DNA from: CAVZGO01 sp963774935
Lineage (GTDB): Bacteria; Chloroflexota; Anaerolineae; Anaerolineales; UBA4823
Direction: 5' to 3'
Assembly: GCA_963774935.1 (NCBI GenBank)
Contig: CAVZGO010000007.1
Coordinates: 62,001-126,000, forward strand
DNA length: 64,000 bases
Shown here piece by piece: positions 1 to 8,532 of the stretch (the first letter of the stretch is position 1; each line of letters opens with the position of its first letter). A program made the position numbers and the translations under genes. A model generated the notes under the pieces. The model was not told the DNA's origin and ran no database searches. It saw only the letters and a list, made by a program, of their open reading frames with translations.

Positions 1-584
1 CAGGCATGATCCACATCGCGCCGGTGTCCCAGGACGAGCCGGTCCAGCTCGGCGAGCTGCTCAAGGGCTGCACTGCCGCCTGTCATTGGTACGATTTCCA
101 GATCGCCAGGTTGCTCAACAATTTCTATTCGGCGAGAGAAATACATTTGCGGTACGAGCGCTGCCAGTCCACTGCGCAGGTAGAGCGCCAGGGCAGACAG
201 GTCACTGGTTGCAATAATCACCCGCATCCGTGCTCCACTCGCAGGGAAAGCTCTCGAAAGCAGCTCACGCCCCAGACCGCCGGACTGGAAATCCGGGCGG
301 ACAAAGAACTCCGTCAACTCACGCACACCATCGCGCAAAATGCTGCGAGCATAGCCTACCACCTTTTTCTCCTGCTCTGCAACCCAGAACTGGTCGGCGG
401 TTCGTGCCAGATGCTCCCAGAGTGGTCTGCGCCGCGCCCACAGCTCTGCCGGATCTGCACTCCTTCCGCCGGTCACGGCCATCACACCCTTGTGCTCGCC
501 AAAATCAAGCAGTGAATCCAGCAATACCTCAAACACAGCATGGGAATCATCTATTGTCCCAAGGCGGATTCGAAGTTGAGCCAT
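1..584 (-). CDS. GNAT-family N-acetyltransferase, 3' end cut by window edge
   Basis: The frame opens with ATG at 584 and runs without a stop to base 1, giving 194 residues of an incomplete protein. Residues 1-150 form one GNAT (acetyl-CoA dependent N-acyltransferase) domain: the acetyl-CoA loop Q-S-G-G-L-G lies at residues 100-105, after the strand LTEFFVRPDF. Beyond residue 155 the chain continues (DLEIVPMTGG), which suggests a second GNAT-like half beyond the edge. AAGGA about 9 bases before the ATG can serve as ribosome binding site. The substrate cannot be told. The gene is divergent from the lipid kinase gene that follows. The GNAT call is secure, the specificity unknown. Confidence 0.75.
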   Translation of the reverse strand, partial: MAQLRIRLGTIDDSHAVFEVLLDSLLDFGEHKGVMAVTGGRSADPAELWARRRPLWEHLARTADQFWVAEQEKKVVGYARSILRDGVRELTEFFVRPDFQSGGLGRELLSRAFPASGARMRVIIATSDLSALALYLRSGLAALVPQMYFSRRIEIVEQPGDLEIVPMTGGSAALEQLAELDRLVLGHRRDVDHA

Positions 585-645
585 GACAGGAGTTCCTTGA
601 TTAACGGTGTCGAAATGTATCGAAACAAATCATTCTTATAGGGGT

Positions 646-651
646 TATAAT
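646..651 (+). promoter_or_regulatory. -10 box TATAAT for the lipid-kinase gene
   Basis: A perfect TATAAT preceded by GGGGT lies 46 bases upstream of the ATG at 698. No convincing -35 box is present at 17 bases. It is similar in context (G-G-T before ATAAT) to other boxes in this window, which supports it as a real promoter element. Confidence 0.45.
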
Positions 652-697
652 CAGCGCAAGGCATTTATATTATCATAAGGAATCAATTCAATATTAT

Positions 698-1629
698 ATG
701 ACCAGACACCTGATCATCGTTAACCCAATTTCCGGCAGGGGAAATGGAGAGAGGTCTTTTGTTTAATCCAACAGCGCTTGAAAGAGCTGGGATTGGATTT
801 TGAGATGCGCCGGACGGAATACCCGGGGCATGCCAGCCTGATCGCTGAAGAAGGAACTGCATCTGCTGGTTGGGATGTAGTGGTTGCGGTAGGGGGCGAT
901 GGCACTGCAAACGAGGTCATCGACGGGCTGCTGCGGACTCGCCAGCTAGCAGCCAGCGGACCGGCGCTTGGCCTGATCCCGGTTGGGCGCGGCAATGACT
1001 TTGGTTTCGGAGTCGGCGTCCCGCATGACTTGGAAATCGCCTGCCAGGCGCTGGCTTCGGGACGGCGCAAGTGGATCGACATTGGATTTGTCCAGGGTGG
1101 CAACTACCCGCAGGGGCGCTACTTTGGCAACGGGGTAGGAATTGGTTTTGATGCAGTGGTGGGATTCGAAGCACTCAAGCTGAAACATCTGAGCGGTTTT
1201 CCTTCGTACATAGTGGCTGCGTTAAAGACAATTATTTTATACTTCCATGCTCCAACTTTGCAAATTGATTATGACGGGCAAAGCATCACCCAACCTGCGC
1301 TGATGGTTTCAGTAATGAATGGTCGGCGTATGGGTGGAGGCTTCATGATGGCGCCTGAAGGCGTCATTGATGACGGGCTATTTGACCTGTGCATTGCAGG
1401 GCAAGTCAGCCGGTCAGGAATTTTCTTACTGATTCCTCGCTTCATGAAGGGCAGTCAGGTCGGGCATCCAGCAATTAAGACCGCTCGCACTTCACAGATT
1501 ACTATTCGATCGCTGGAAGGCGGACTGCCGGCACACGCAGACGGCGAGACCTTGTGCACCACCGGACAACAACTGGAAATAAAAATCCTTCCTAAAATAA
1601 TGGAAGTAATCGTACCAGCACAAGGATAA
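698..1629 (+). CDS. YegS/BmrU-type diacylglycerol (lipid) kinase, frameshifted near the N-terminus
   Basis: Two frames together make one lipid kinase. From ATG 698 the frame reads MTRHLIIVNPISGRGNGERS, the typical start of this family with the V-N-P-x-S-G-R-G motif, then stops at TAA 764-766. The next frame, open from 724 and continuing to 1629, carries the rest: G-G-D-G-T-A-N-E-V at about residues 39-47 counted from 778, and the P-V-G-R-G-N-D-F segment of the catalytic domain. The frames join if one base is added to the TTTT run at 757-760. The product would be a soluble kinase of about 310 residues acting on diacylglycerol or a related lipid. The 1-acylglycerol-phosphate acyltransferase gene starts 6 bases later, so the pair probably forms a lipid operon. 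It is either a recent null allele or an assembly error. Confidence 0.8.
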
Positions 1630-1635
1630 AAAGCG

Positions 1636-2346
1636 ATGTCCCTAGCTTTCTGGACAGTTACTTACACCATCAAAGGGCTGACTCGAATGATGTGCCGCGT
1701 GGAGGATAGCCCGCTTGCTAAAGTACCTCCGAAGGGACCCCTAATTCTTGTCTGCAACCACATCAATTTCATGGACGTACCACTGGTATTTTCCCACCTC
1801 CAGCCACGCCCGGTTACCGGGTTTGCAAAGTCAGAGACCTGGGACAATCCCCTTCTCGGATCACTGTTTAACCTCTGGGGAGCTATTCCTATTCAGCGAG
1901 GGGAAGCCGATTTAACCGCACTTCGCGCAGGACTGCAGGCACTGGAGCAAGGAAAGATTGTCGCCATCACCCCTGAAGGCACACGCAGCGGGCATGGACA
2001 TCTGCAACAAGGTTATCCAGGCGTCACATACCTGGCACTGCGCTCAGGTGCGCCGCTTCTTCCGTTGGTATATTATGGTCAAGAAGCCTTGAGAGGTAAC
2101 TTGCTTCGATTGCGAAGAACCGATTTTCACATCCATATTGGACTGCCGTTTTACATCGCGCCGCCCCAGGAAACACTTACCCGCGGTGTTCGACAAGCAA
2201 TGACGGACGAAATTATGTACCAGCTAGCTGCTTTATTACCATTAGAGTATCGCGGAGTTTATTGCGATTCATCCGCAGCGACCACCAATTACTTGCGATT
2301 CTACCCACCTGTAGAGCAGCACCTATCTGCCGAACTGACTTGCTAA
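1636..2346 (+). CDS. plsC: 1-acyl-sn-glycerol-3-phosphate acyltransferase
   Basis: This 236-residue protein should acylate lysophosphatidic acid to phosphatidic acid at the inner face of the membrane. It has the two diagnostic family motifs: N-H-I-N-F-M-D (the H-x4-D catalytic block) at residues 41-47 and P-E-G-T-R-S at 113-118. The spacing between the blocks and the total length fit the PlsC family. It follows the lipid kinase gene by 6 bases on the same strand, so both likely act in phospholipid synthesis or recycling. The acyl donor (acyl-CoA or acyl-ACP) cannot be read from sequence. Confidence 0.9.
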   Translation: MSLAFWTVTYTIKGLTRMMCRVEDSPLAKVPPKGPLILVCNHINFMDVPLVFSHLQPRPVTGFAKSETWDNPLLGSLFNLWGAIPIQRGEADLTALRAGLQALEQGKIVAITPEGTRSGHGHLQQGYPGVTYLALRSGAPLLPLVYYGQEALRGNLLRLRRTDFHIHIGLPFYIAPPQETLTRGVRQAMTDEIMYQLAALLPLEYRGVYCDSSAATTNYLRFYPPVEQHLSAELTC

Positions 2347-2379
2347 TCATTTAGTCAAGCGAATCAATCACAGACAGCT

Positions 2380-2560
2380 TTAATTATCCAGATAATCCAA
2401 TATCAAGCGCACCATTCCCTGATCTTGAATATCTAGCCCCTGGCTGAGCGTTTCAAAATCGCGCTCATCCGTCCCATATACGCCTGACCGCATCATCGAG
2501 CTTCCACCCTTCGGCTGACAGCGTTTGCAGGAATTCTTCGACCTGAGGTTTGCTAGTCAT
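2380..2560 (-). CDS. Remnant of the helical-repeat protein, double frameshift
   Basis: The short frame from ATG 2560 (MTSKPQVEEFLQTLSAEGWK...) overlaps the end of the preceding gene and stops early at TGA. Dropping one C of the CCC run at 2473-2475 restores a frame that ends at TAA 2380 with ...RLILDYLDN. The restored peptide aligns by eye with an internal segment of the upstream gene: G-W-K-L-D-D-A-V-R-R-I-W here against G-Y-H-I-D-G-A-V-R-A-I-W there, followed by similar spacing. It is therefore most likely the true C-terminal repeat unit of the upstream protein, detached by a one-base change around 2556-2564 and another at 2473-2475. Function unknown. Confidence 0.55.
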
Positions 2561-4346
2561 CATCCCCGTGCGCAATGGCTGCAATAGCAAGCAGCATTGG
2601 TTCGAATTCATTTAAAGTTCGTGAAAGCCCAGCCTTTTCCATTTCGTGGAAAAGACCAGCAGCTTGAAGATGTTCAAGTATTGATTGCGTTTCGTCTGGA
2701 GAGAACTCGATTAGCGCTGCTTTCAGACCTGCCAGGTCATCTCCCAAAACTGCCCGGCGTACTTCAAGCGGCAAGCCACTAGACTGACTTATCAGGTTGG
2801 CATGATCCTGCGCCTCCTCGAGGTCAGAAAGTTCTTGCAGATGATCGAGCTGTTGCTCAACAAAAGTACGATCTGCTGGTAACAAACGCTCCAATGCGTC
2901 CTGGAACGCCAGCTCATCTTGAGCTTCCACCGCGGCGAGCACATCAGCTGGTAAGCTCGCTACCAATGCGTCGGCATTTATGCTTTCCATTGGGCTGGCT
3001 TTCCCTTCCACCAGAGCGAGAATGTGCTCCACCAGACTGGCGCTGATGACATCTAAGCCGCTTACCAATTTTGAAGCCTGGCGCTCACCAGACCAAATCG
3101 CTCGCACTGCACCATCGATGTGATAGCCAGCTTTATCGAGGGAGGACAGTGCTGCTTCCACCTGAGTCTGCTTCGAGTGATCGCCGTGGGCAACTGCCAC
3201 AATTGCCTGGAGCAGGAAATCAAACTCTGTCAGCACTTGTTGAAAATCTCCCTCGGCAACCGGACCTGACCCGATAATACCGGCTCCCTGTAAACGCGCA
3301 ATCACGCTTCTGGCATCTTCTTCGGACAGATCTTCGAGGGCACATTGAAAGGCACTCGCATCCTGTGCCAGAATAGCCTGGCGAACACCCTCCGGCAGAC
3401 TGGCAAGTAGTTGTTCTAAAGTTTCAGACATAGGATTCCTTCTCTCAGCAGAAGATGATTCGTGGATGCGTCGTTCTGCCAGCTGTACGTAGACAGGATC
3501 GATCTCGACCCCAATGAAGTGGCGGCGAGTTTGCAGAGCTGCCAGCGCGGTCTGGCCGCTGCCCATGAATGGATCGAGCACTACCTCACCTTCAAAGGTA
3601 TAAAGTTCTATTAAGCGGCGCGGCAGCTCGACCGGGAATGGCGCCGGATGCCCAATTTTTCGAGCAGATTCAGCCGGGAAAGTCCACACGCTGCGAGTGG
3701 ATTCTAGAAAAAGCTCTTTCGTGATGGTTGCCGGACGCTGAAATGGATTCGGACGCTGAAACGAACCCTTTGAAAAAACCAGGATGTACTCGTGAACATC
3801 ACGGAGCGTAGGATTTGCTGCGGAACGCCAACTGCCCCAGGCGGTGGAAGGACTGGCGCTGGCAGCCTTATTCCAGATGATTTCACCGCGCATCAAAAAG
3901 CCTGCGCGCAATAAATCCTCCACCATGTAGATGTGCAGCGGAATGTATGGACGGCGTCCCAGATTGGCAATGTTCACGCAGACACGTCCACCGGGCACCA
4001 ATACCCGATAAACTTCAGACCATACCCTGCTCAGGAATCCACGGTATTGCTCCAGGCTTAAATCCTGGTCATAATCCTTGCCAACATTATAGGGCGGTGA
4101 CGTCACCATCAAATGCACAGACTGGTCGGGGATCAGGCCGAGATTTTCAGATGATGTGCAGATGACGTGGTCAATAAGCGAATCAGGAAGCTGATTTTCC
4201 TGGTAAACCACAGGTTGCTCGACAGGTAAGCCGTTATATAGCTGGCTATTATAAAAGCGGCTGGCATCGTGGCTTGCACGACCTGGTGAGCCGAAGGAGC
4301 TGGTAGAGGTAGATCGACGCTTACGTCCCGGCATATCCGCTTTCAT
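2553..4346 (-). CDS. Beta-class DNA methyltransferase (N4-C/N6-A type) joined to an alpha-helical repeat region
   Basis: Residues 1-300 are an S-adenosylmethionine dependent DNA amino-methyltransferase: motif IV T-S-P-P-Y-N at 82-87 precedes motif I D-P-F-M-G-S-G-Q-T at 258-266, the beta-class order, with F-I-G-V-E-I-D at 277-283. No restriction endonuclease gene is adjacent, so it looks like an orphan methylase. From residue 306 (MSETLEQLLASLPEGV...) the chain becomes a helical region with three copies of a 45-residue unit (each near L-A-S-L-P-x-x-V) and one copy of a longer unit; this region resembles nothing I recognise. The Met at residue 306 (ATG 3431) has an ideal upstream AGAAGGA, so the repeat region may be a separate gene fused in frame by an indel. 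The start overlaps the comEA-like stop by 4 bases. Confidence 0.75.
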   Translation of the reverse strand: MKADMPGRKRRSTSTSSFGSPGRASHDASRFYNSQLYNGLPVEQPVVYQENQLPDSLIDHVICTSSENLGLIPDQSVHLMVTSPPYNVGKDYDQDLSLEQYRGFLSRVWSEVYRVLVPGGRVCVNIANLGRRPYIPLHIYMVEDLLRAGFLMRGEIIWNKAASASPSTAWGSWRSAANPTLRDVHEYILVFSKGSFQRPNPFQRPATITKELFLESTRSVWTFPAESARKIGHPAPFPVELPRRLIELYTFEGEVVLDPFMGSGQTALAALQTRRHFIGVEIDPVYVQLAERRIHESSSAERRNPMSETLEQLLASLPEGVRQAILAQDASAFQCALEDLSEEDARSVIARLQGAGIIGSGPVAEGDFQQVLTEFDFLLQAIVAVAHGDHSKQTQVEAALSSLDKAGYHIDGAVRAIWSGERQASKLVSGLDVISASLVEHILALVEGKASPMESINADALVASLPADVLAAVEAQDELAFQDALERLLPADRTFVEQQLDHLQELSDLEEAQDHANLISQSSGLPLEVRRAVLGDDLAGLKAALIEFSPDETQSILEHLQAAGLFHEMEKAGLSRTLNEFEPMLLAIAAIAHGDDD

Positions 4347-4918
4347 GGAAAGTCGCTAATTGAAATAAAATTTTTGATCTCTTCGAATGTACCTTCACCA
4401 ATTCCGTCCACATCCATGATCGCTTCAATGTTGGGAAATGGGCCGTGCACTGAGCGATAATCTATAATTTTTTGGGCGGTAATTTCACCTATACCAGGTA
4501 ATGTATCTAGCTGATCGAGGGTGGCGGTGTTAATATTGATTTTTCCTGAGATGGAAACTGACCTCTCCTCGGTAGCTGGGTCATCCGCTGTCTGCTCCGC
4601 CGGCCCGCCTTGCGAAGGGACATGCAAGCGCTGCCCATCCTCTATCAGCGCAACCAGGTTGAGCATGCTGACGTCAGCCTGAGGGGTGAGACCTCCAGCA
4701 GCATCAATCGCCTGCTGAATGCGGCTTCCGGGAGGCAATGCATACACTCCAGGCTTGTTAACTGCACCTGTTACGTGCACCTGTAAAGGTGCAGGTGTGG
4801 GCGGAGGGGAAAGAGTGATCGACTGGCCGCGCGGTCGTCCAGAAACCAATATCAACAGACCAGCTGCTAATAATCCCATCAGCAACCCAAAAGCCAGCAA
4901 CCAGGCATCACGCTTCAT
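4343..4918 (-). CDS. ComEA-like membrane-anchored SLBB/helix-hairpin-helix protein
   Basis: The 191-residue protein has an N-terminal membrane anchor (residues 5-26), an SLBB domain (about 47-101, with V-T-G-A-V-N-K-P-G-V-Y) and a C-terminal helix-hairpin-helix pair (about 128-188, with I-N-I-N-T-A and L-P-G-I-G). This is the layout of ComEA, which binds incoming DNA outside the membrane in natural transformation. No comEC or comEB gene is next to it, so a role in DNA uptake is inferred from the family only. It overlaps the S1-domain gene upstream and the methyltransferase gene downstream by 4 bases each, which implies one transcript. Confidence 0.85.
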   Translation of the reverse strand: MKRDAWLLAFGLLMGLLAAGLLILVSGRPRGQSITLSPPPTPAPLQVHVTGAVNKPGVYALPPGSRIQQAIDAAGGLTPQADVSMLNLVALIEDGQRLHVPSQGGPAEQTADDPATEERSVSISGKININTATLDQLDTLPGIGEITAQKIIDYRSVHGPFPNIEAIMDVDGIGEGTFEEIKNFISISDFP

Positions 4919-5895
4919 CCAGGTTCACCATCCAGCTTCAGGCTTAAACCGAGGCGTTGGCGAGCGCTATCCACATGCAGAACGCGCACCATTACCTGCT
5001 GACCCACACTCAACATGTCGGAAGGCTTATGCCCTACCCCATCACAATCCATTTCCGATATGTGGATTAATCCATCCAGACCTTCTTCGAGGCGGGCAAA
5101 GGCGCCGAAAGGCACCACGCTCGTGATGACCCCTCCAGTGATCTGACCCGCATGATAGCGCTGTTGGGCTGTCTCCCAGGGATTGGAATACAACCGTTTG
5201 AGACTTAGAGCAACCCTGGCGCGCTCGCGATCAACGTTGATCACATGCACCTTCACCTGCTGTCCGACCTGTACGACATCGGCCGGGTGATGCACGCGCC
5301 CCCACGATATCTCCGAAACATGCACCAACCCTTCAACCCCGCCAAGATCTACAAAAATACCAAACTCAGTTGTGTTGGTGACCGATCCCATCACACAATC
5401 TCCGGGACGCAACTGCTCCAACAGGTGGTTTCGTACGCCTGTTTCTGCCAGAGCAGCCCGCTCAGAAAAAACTACTCGACCGCGTTCCGGATCGCACTCA
5501 ATAATTTTTAACCGCATATCCAGCATCAAATAGCTTGCCAACCACTGCTCAGGTTCCTGAGTATCCTCTGGCGTATCCACCAGGTGAGAAACCGGGACAA
5601 ATCCTTGTAAGTTTTCCCCGCAAACTAATAATCCACCGCGGTTGAAACCACTCACATGCATGATTACAGGCTGGTCTTTTTCATAGAGATCCTGTGCATT
5701 TTGCCAGTCCACTGTCACCTGCTCGAGAGGTGGGTGAGATGGGTTTGGACGCATACCGGTGGCTGGTTGCACAGGATTGCGTTGTGGATGTACAGGATTC
5801 CGAGCCTCATCTTCTGCTAATACAGCATCCCACCAAGACTCATCAAGTGGAGGTGCTTCACCTGGAATATATTTTTGATGGTTTTTAATCACCAT
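4915..5895 (-). CDS. S1-domain RNA-binding protein (ribosomal protein S1-like)
   Basis: Three S1 (OB-fold) RNA-binding domains lie at roughly residues 75-145, 163-233 and 248-320; the second and third are canonical (F-G-I-F-V-D-L and H-V-S-E-I; F-G-A-F-A and H-I-S-E-M). The acidic, Trp-rich N-terminal 60 residues are not recognised. It is shorter than a six-domain S1 and may act as a small S1 or a general RNA-binding translation factor. I place the start at ATG 5895 because AAGGTGG lies 5 bases upstream; a TTG or ATG 9 bases earlier has no better signal. The gene heads the group that includes comEA-like and methyltransferase genes. Confidence 0.8.
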   Translation of the reverse strand: MVIKNHQKYIPGEAPPLDESWWDAVLAEDEARNPVHPQRNPVQPATGMRPNPSHPPLEQVTVDWQNAQDLYEKDQPVIMHVSGFNRGGLLVCGENLQGFVPVSHLVDTPEDTQEPEQWLASYLMLDMRLKIIECDPERGRVVFSERAALAETGVRNHLLEQLRPGDCVMGSVTNTTEFGIFVDLGGVEGLVHVSEISWGRVHHPADVVQVGQQVKVHVINVDRERARVALSLKRLYSNPWETAQQRYHAGQITGGVITSVVPFGAFARLEEGLDGLIHISEMDCDGVGHKPSDMLSVGQQVMVRVLHVDSARQRLGLSLKLDGEPG

Positions 5896-5994
5896 TAAGC
5901 CCACCTTTTCTTAATCGACAAGTTGACAATAAGCCGAGATAAAGCAGAGGCGTTTTACCATCGGCGATCAAAGGCTCAAATACGTAATTTCGAT

Positions 5995-7893
5995 TCATGT
6001 ATTGATATTCGCAGTTATCGTCGCACCGTTACGGGCGTGGCTTTCCATCTCAATAATTACATTAGCTACTGCTTCAACAGCGACGCGCTGCTTCCGGTAC
6101 AAATCAGCTTCGGAGAGCGCCAGTCGCATGGCGATCTCGCGAACTTTCCGACCTTCCAAGAATTTCATCTCTAATAAATTATAAATTAACCATTCTGATG
6201 TGTAGCGTCTTTCGCCCTCTGGTCGAGTTTTTTCAATCGCCTTACGCAAGATGGATCGCAATGCATTGACGGGGGTATCCTCATTTTCACGAACCGATTG
6301 CTGGACCACTTCGAGCTCCAATAAAGGGCTCTGAGTGAGCTTTGGTCCGCCCCAATAATGGGTCAGGGCATCCTTGACCCAGCGTGGAAAACTGTCTTCT
6401 TCCAGTGGTGGTTCCGGCGTAATTAAGATTTCTGTACTATCATAGCGAGAAGCAGCGCGCAGGCGCTGGATCAAATCTACCTGCGAGGTCAAATCCTCCA
6501 AAGAGCTAAAGACTTGTTGTTGGCGTTTACGATCCTGTAGAGCCATCGCAGCCCGATCAGCTAATATTCGAAGATCTTTCAATTGTTCCTGATCCGGAGT
6601 TCTATCCGGAGTTTGCGTCACCCCCATCAACCCGAACAGCTCATCATTATCGTCGTTTGACAAAGGCACCAACCAATACCTCCCCCAGGTAAAGAGTTCA
6701 CTAAAGCCATTTTGAGTTGCCATTTTTAATACATCTACTGACAAATCTTCTTTTTCCAGTATCTGGTCACCTCCTATGGTCACAAATAATTCCGCTCCTT
6801 GCCCGCCCAGAGTAGCTAAAAAAGCCTGCGAAGATTGCAAACGGTCGCAGACCGCCGCCAGAATACTTTCCAGAAATTGATATAAATCGCTACTGGTAAG
6901 CAAACGCTCCTCGATCGCCTGGAGCAATTCAACATCAGCCCTGTCACGTCCATAAAATAACCAGCGCTCCCAGACAGGCGCCACCAGGGTGATCAGGTGC
7001 TCAAAAATCAAGATGGTAGCAACCATCATTACCGGAGCTAAGGCAGACAGGTCATATCCAAGCACGAGTCCGGAACGCCTGACCAATGTAGTGAGTAATA
7101 AAGCTGTAGACGCAGTGACCGGCCCTCGCATCAACCATTTAAATAGTCTGCGCTTAACCACACGGTCTGGCCAAGGAACACCGAAAAATGCGACTGCATA
7201 AGCCATCAATACCAGGAAGATGGATATCAGGATATTGCTGATTACGACTGCCAACCAAAAGAATAATGGGCTTGCTGAAGCAAAACGTGGGCTCACTACC
7301 AGGAATGGAAATAAGCCCAATGCAGGAGCCAGAGCACCAATGACCAGGTACGACATCCGCCGCCGGCTGGCACTGGTGACCGTACGCCGGTAAGCGCGAA
7401 TAAAATTCGACCAGGCAAGCACCATCCCGGCAATGTAATACACGGTAAACAACCAGGTGAACCAATTGGGTCGCAGGTGAGGGATTGGCTCTAATACCAG
7501 GTCATCCAGCAGCCAGGGTAAGCTCAGCAAGAAAAGTCCGGAAATCAGATAAGCCAAGAGCACCGCGATACGGCGTCGCCCGCGTGAAGGTCTGCCAGTG
7601 GTAGCTAGCAAAGCGTCGGAGAGATGAATGTAGGTAGCAGGAAGGAAGATAATTCCTGGCCACTGCAGGAAAAACCAAAATCGCTGTCCTTCTGGCGTGT
7701 TGCTGACACTGCCGATTGCATCGGCAACAAAAACGAACACCACACACAATAAGATGAGAGCAAAAGAGCGCGCTACACGATCGCGCAGGTTGAACGAAAG
7801 CGCATATATCAACAAAGAGAATGCCGTGATGGCAATCCCAGCGGTCAGGAATTCGTTGAAATTACGCAGGATATTGACGAGAAAATCGTACAT
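5995..7893 (-). CDS. Seven-helix membrane protein with GAF-like domain and C-terminal helix-turn-helix-like segment
   Basis: The 632-residue protein starts with seven to eight hydrophobic segments over about residues 12-300, resembling the 7TM sensor region found at the N-terminus of some histidine kinases. A GAF-like domain follows (about 325-450). The C-terminal part carries a conserved-looking segment (V-R-E-I-A-M-R-L-A-L-S-E-A-D-L-Y-R-K-Q) that resembles a helix-turn-helix. No phosphoacceptor His box, HATPase, GGDEF or phosphatase motif is visible, so the output is unknown. It may signal by membrane-tethered DNA or protein binding. It stands alone between the S1-domain gene and a GNAT gene on the same strand. 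Confidence 0.6.
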   Translation of the reverse strand: MYDFLVNILRNFNEFLTAGIAITAFSLLIYALSFNLRDRVARSFALILLCVVFVFVADAIGSVSNTPEGQRFWFFLQWPGIIFLPATYIHLSDALLATTGRPSRGRRRIAVLLAYLISGLFLLSLPWLLDDLVLEPIPHLRPNWFTWLFTVYYIAGMVLAWSNFIRAYRRTVTSASRRRMSYLVIGALAPALGLFPFLVVSPRFASASPLFFWLAVVISNILISIFLVLMAYAVAFFGVPWPDRVVKRRLFKWLMRGPVTASTALLLTTLVRRSGLVLGYDLSALAPVMMVATILIFEHLITLVAPVWERWLFYGRDRADVELLQAIEERLLTSSDLYQFLESILAAVCDRLQSSQAFLATLGGQGAELFVTIGGDQILEKEDLSVDVLKMATQNGFSELFTWGRYWLVPLSNDDNDELFGLMGVTQTPDRTPDQEQLKDLRILADRAAMALQDRKRQQQVFSSLEDLTSQVDLIQRLRAASRYDSTEILITPEPPLEEDSFPRWVKDALTHYWGGPKLTQSPLLELEVVQQSVRENEDTPVNALRSILRKAIEKTRPEGERRYTSEWLIYNLLEMKFLEGRKVREIAMRLALSEADLYRKQRVAVEAVANVIIEMESHARNGATITANINT

Positions 7894-7959
7894 AGCACCA
7901 GAATATTATTACCGATAACCAAAGACCGACTGGATCGACTTTATTGTCGATAGGGATCT

Positions 7960-8517
7960 TTATCGCAATGATTTGGCAAAAAATAAGGCAATGTCATGGT
8001 TTGCATAATAACGATCGTTATAACCACAAAAGTCCAGACCTTGCTTATAAGCCATTTGAATCGCCGGGTAATTCTTGGATTGCATCTCGAGAACGAGGTT
8101 TCGGCAGCCCTGGTGGACGCCCCATTCCTGAGCAGCCAGCAGCAATGCCGTACCAATACCTTGACGGCGCCAGCGCCGCTTTACCACCAGATCAGTCACC
8201 CACGCAGTCAAAGGAGCCACACCAAGCATCAGCCCGGCATAGCCCACTGGCTCACCTGCCAGTAATGATACGAGTATACCTGAACGCTGCCCCCAGTCTT
8301 CAAGTAACGCCTGGGGCTGACGAGGGTATTCGACTCGCACTGAGCGAGGCAGTCGGATCTGGCGGAAACCAACCTGCACCTGACTTTCTTCTGCCAGAGG
8401 GCTCTCATTGCGGGAATAATCCATTTGCCAGGCAAAATCACTGACATAATTGTGGTCCAGTGCGACCAGCGCCTGGATATCTTCTGCGTTAGCTGCGCGA
8501 ATTTCAATTTCTGGCAT
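7960..8517 (-). CDS. GNAT-family N-acetyltransferase
   Basis: A 185-residue single-domain GNAT. The acetyl-CoA binding loop R-R-Q-G-I-G is at residues 117-122, followed by the helix that normally closes over the pyrophosphate; the C-terminal segment (K-Q-G-L-D-F-C-G-Y-N-D-R-Y-Y) is the usual last strand-helix of the fold and resembles RimI or streptothricin-acetyltransferase relatives. The acceptor substrate is unknown. It lies 15 bases after the Ig-like membrane protein gene on the same strand. Confidence 0.8.
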   Translation of the reverse strand: MPEIEIRAANAEDIQALVALDHNYVSDFAWQMDYSRNESPLAEESQVQVGFRQIRLPRSVRVEYPRQPQALLEDWGQRSGILVSLLAGEPVGYAGLMLGVAPLTAWVTDLVVKRRWRRQGIGTALLLAAQEWGVHQGCRNLVLEMQSKNYPAIQMAYKQGLDFCGYNDRYYANHDIALFFAKSLR

Positions 8518-8532
8518 TATTTCAATACCCTT

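Noticed and set aside
6..515. 169-residue frame on the plus strand
   Set aside because: It is antisense to the GNAT frame, which has a proper start and a recognisable acetyl-CoA loop. The plus frame has no recognisable family.
2460..2475. TGA in the short repeat frame as a possible selenocysteine codon
   Set aside because: The sequence after the TGA matches the repeat only in another frame, and there is no sign of a SECIS-like hairpin; a frameshift explains it better.
7935..7955. ATCGAC...GTCGAT hairpin before the GNAT gene end
   Set aside because: Only six base pairs and no T run; too weak to call a terminator.
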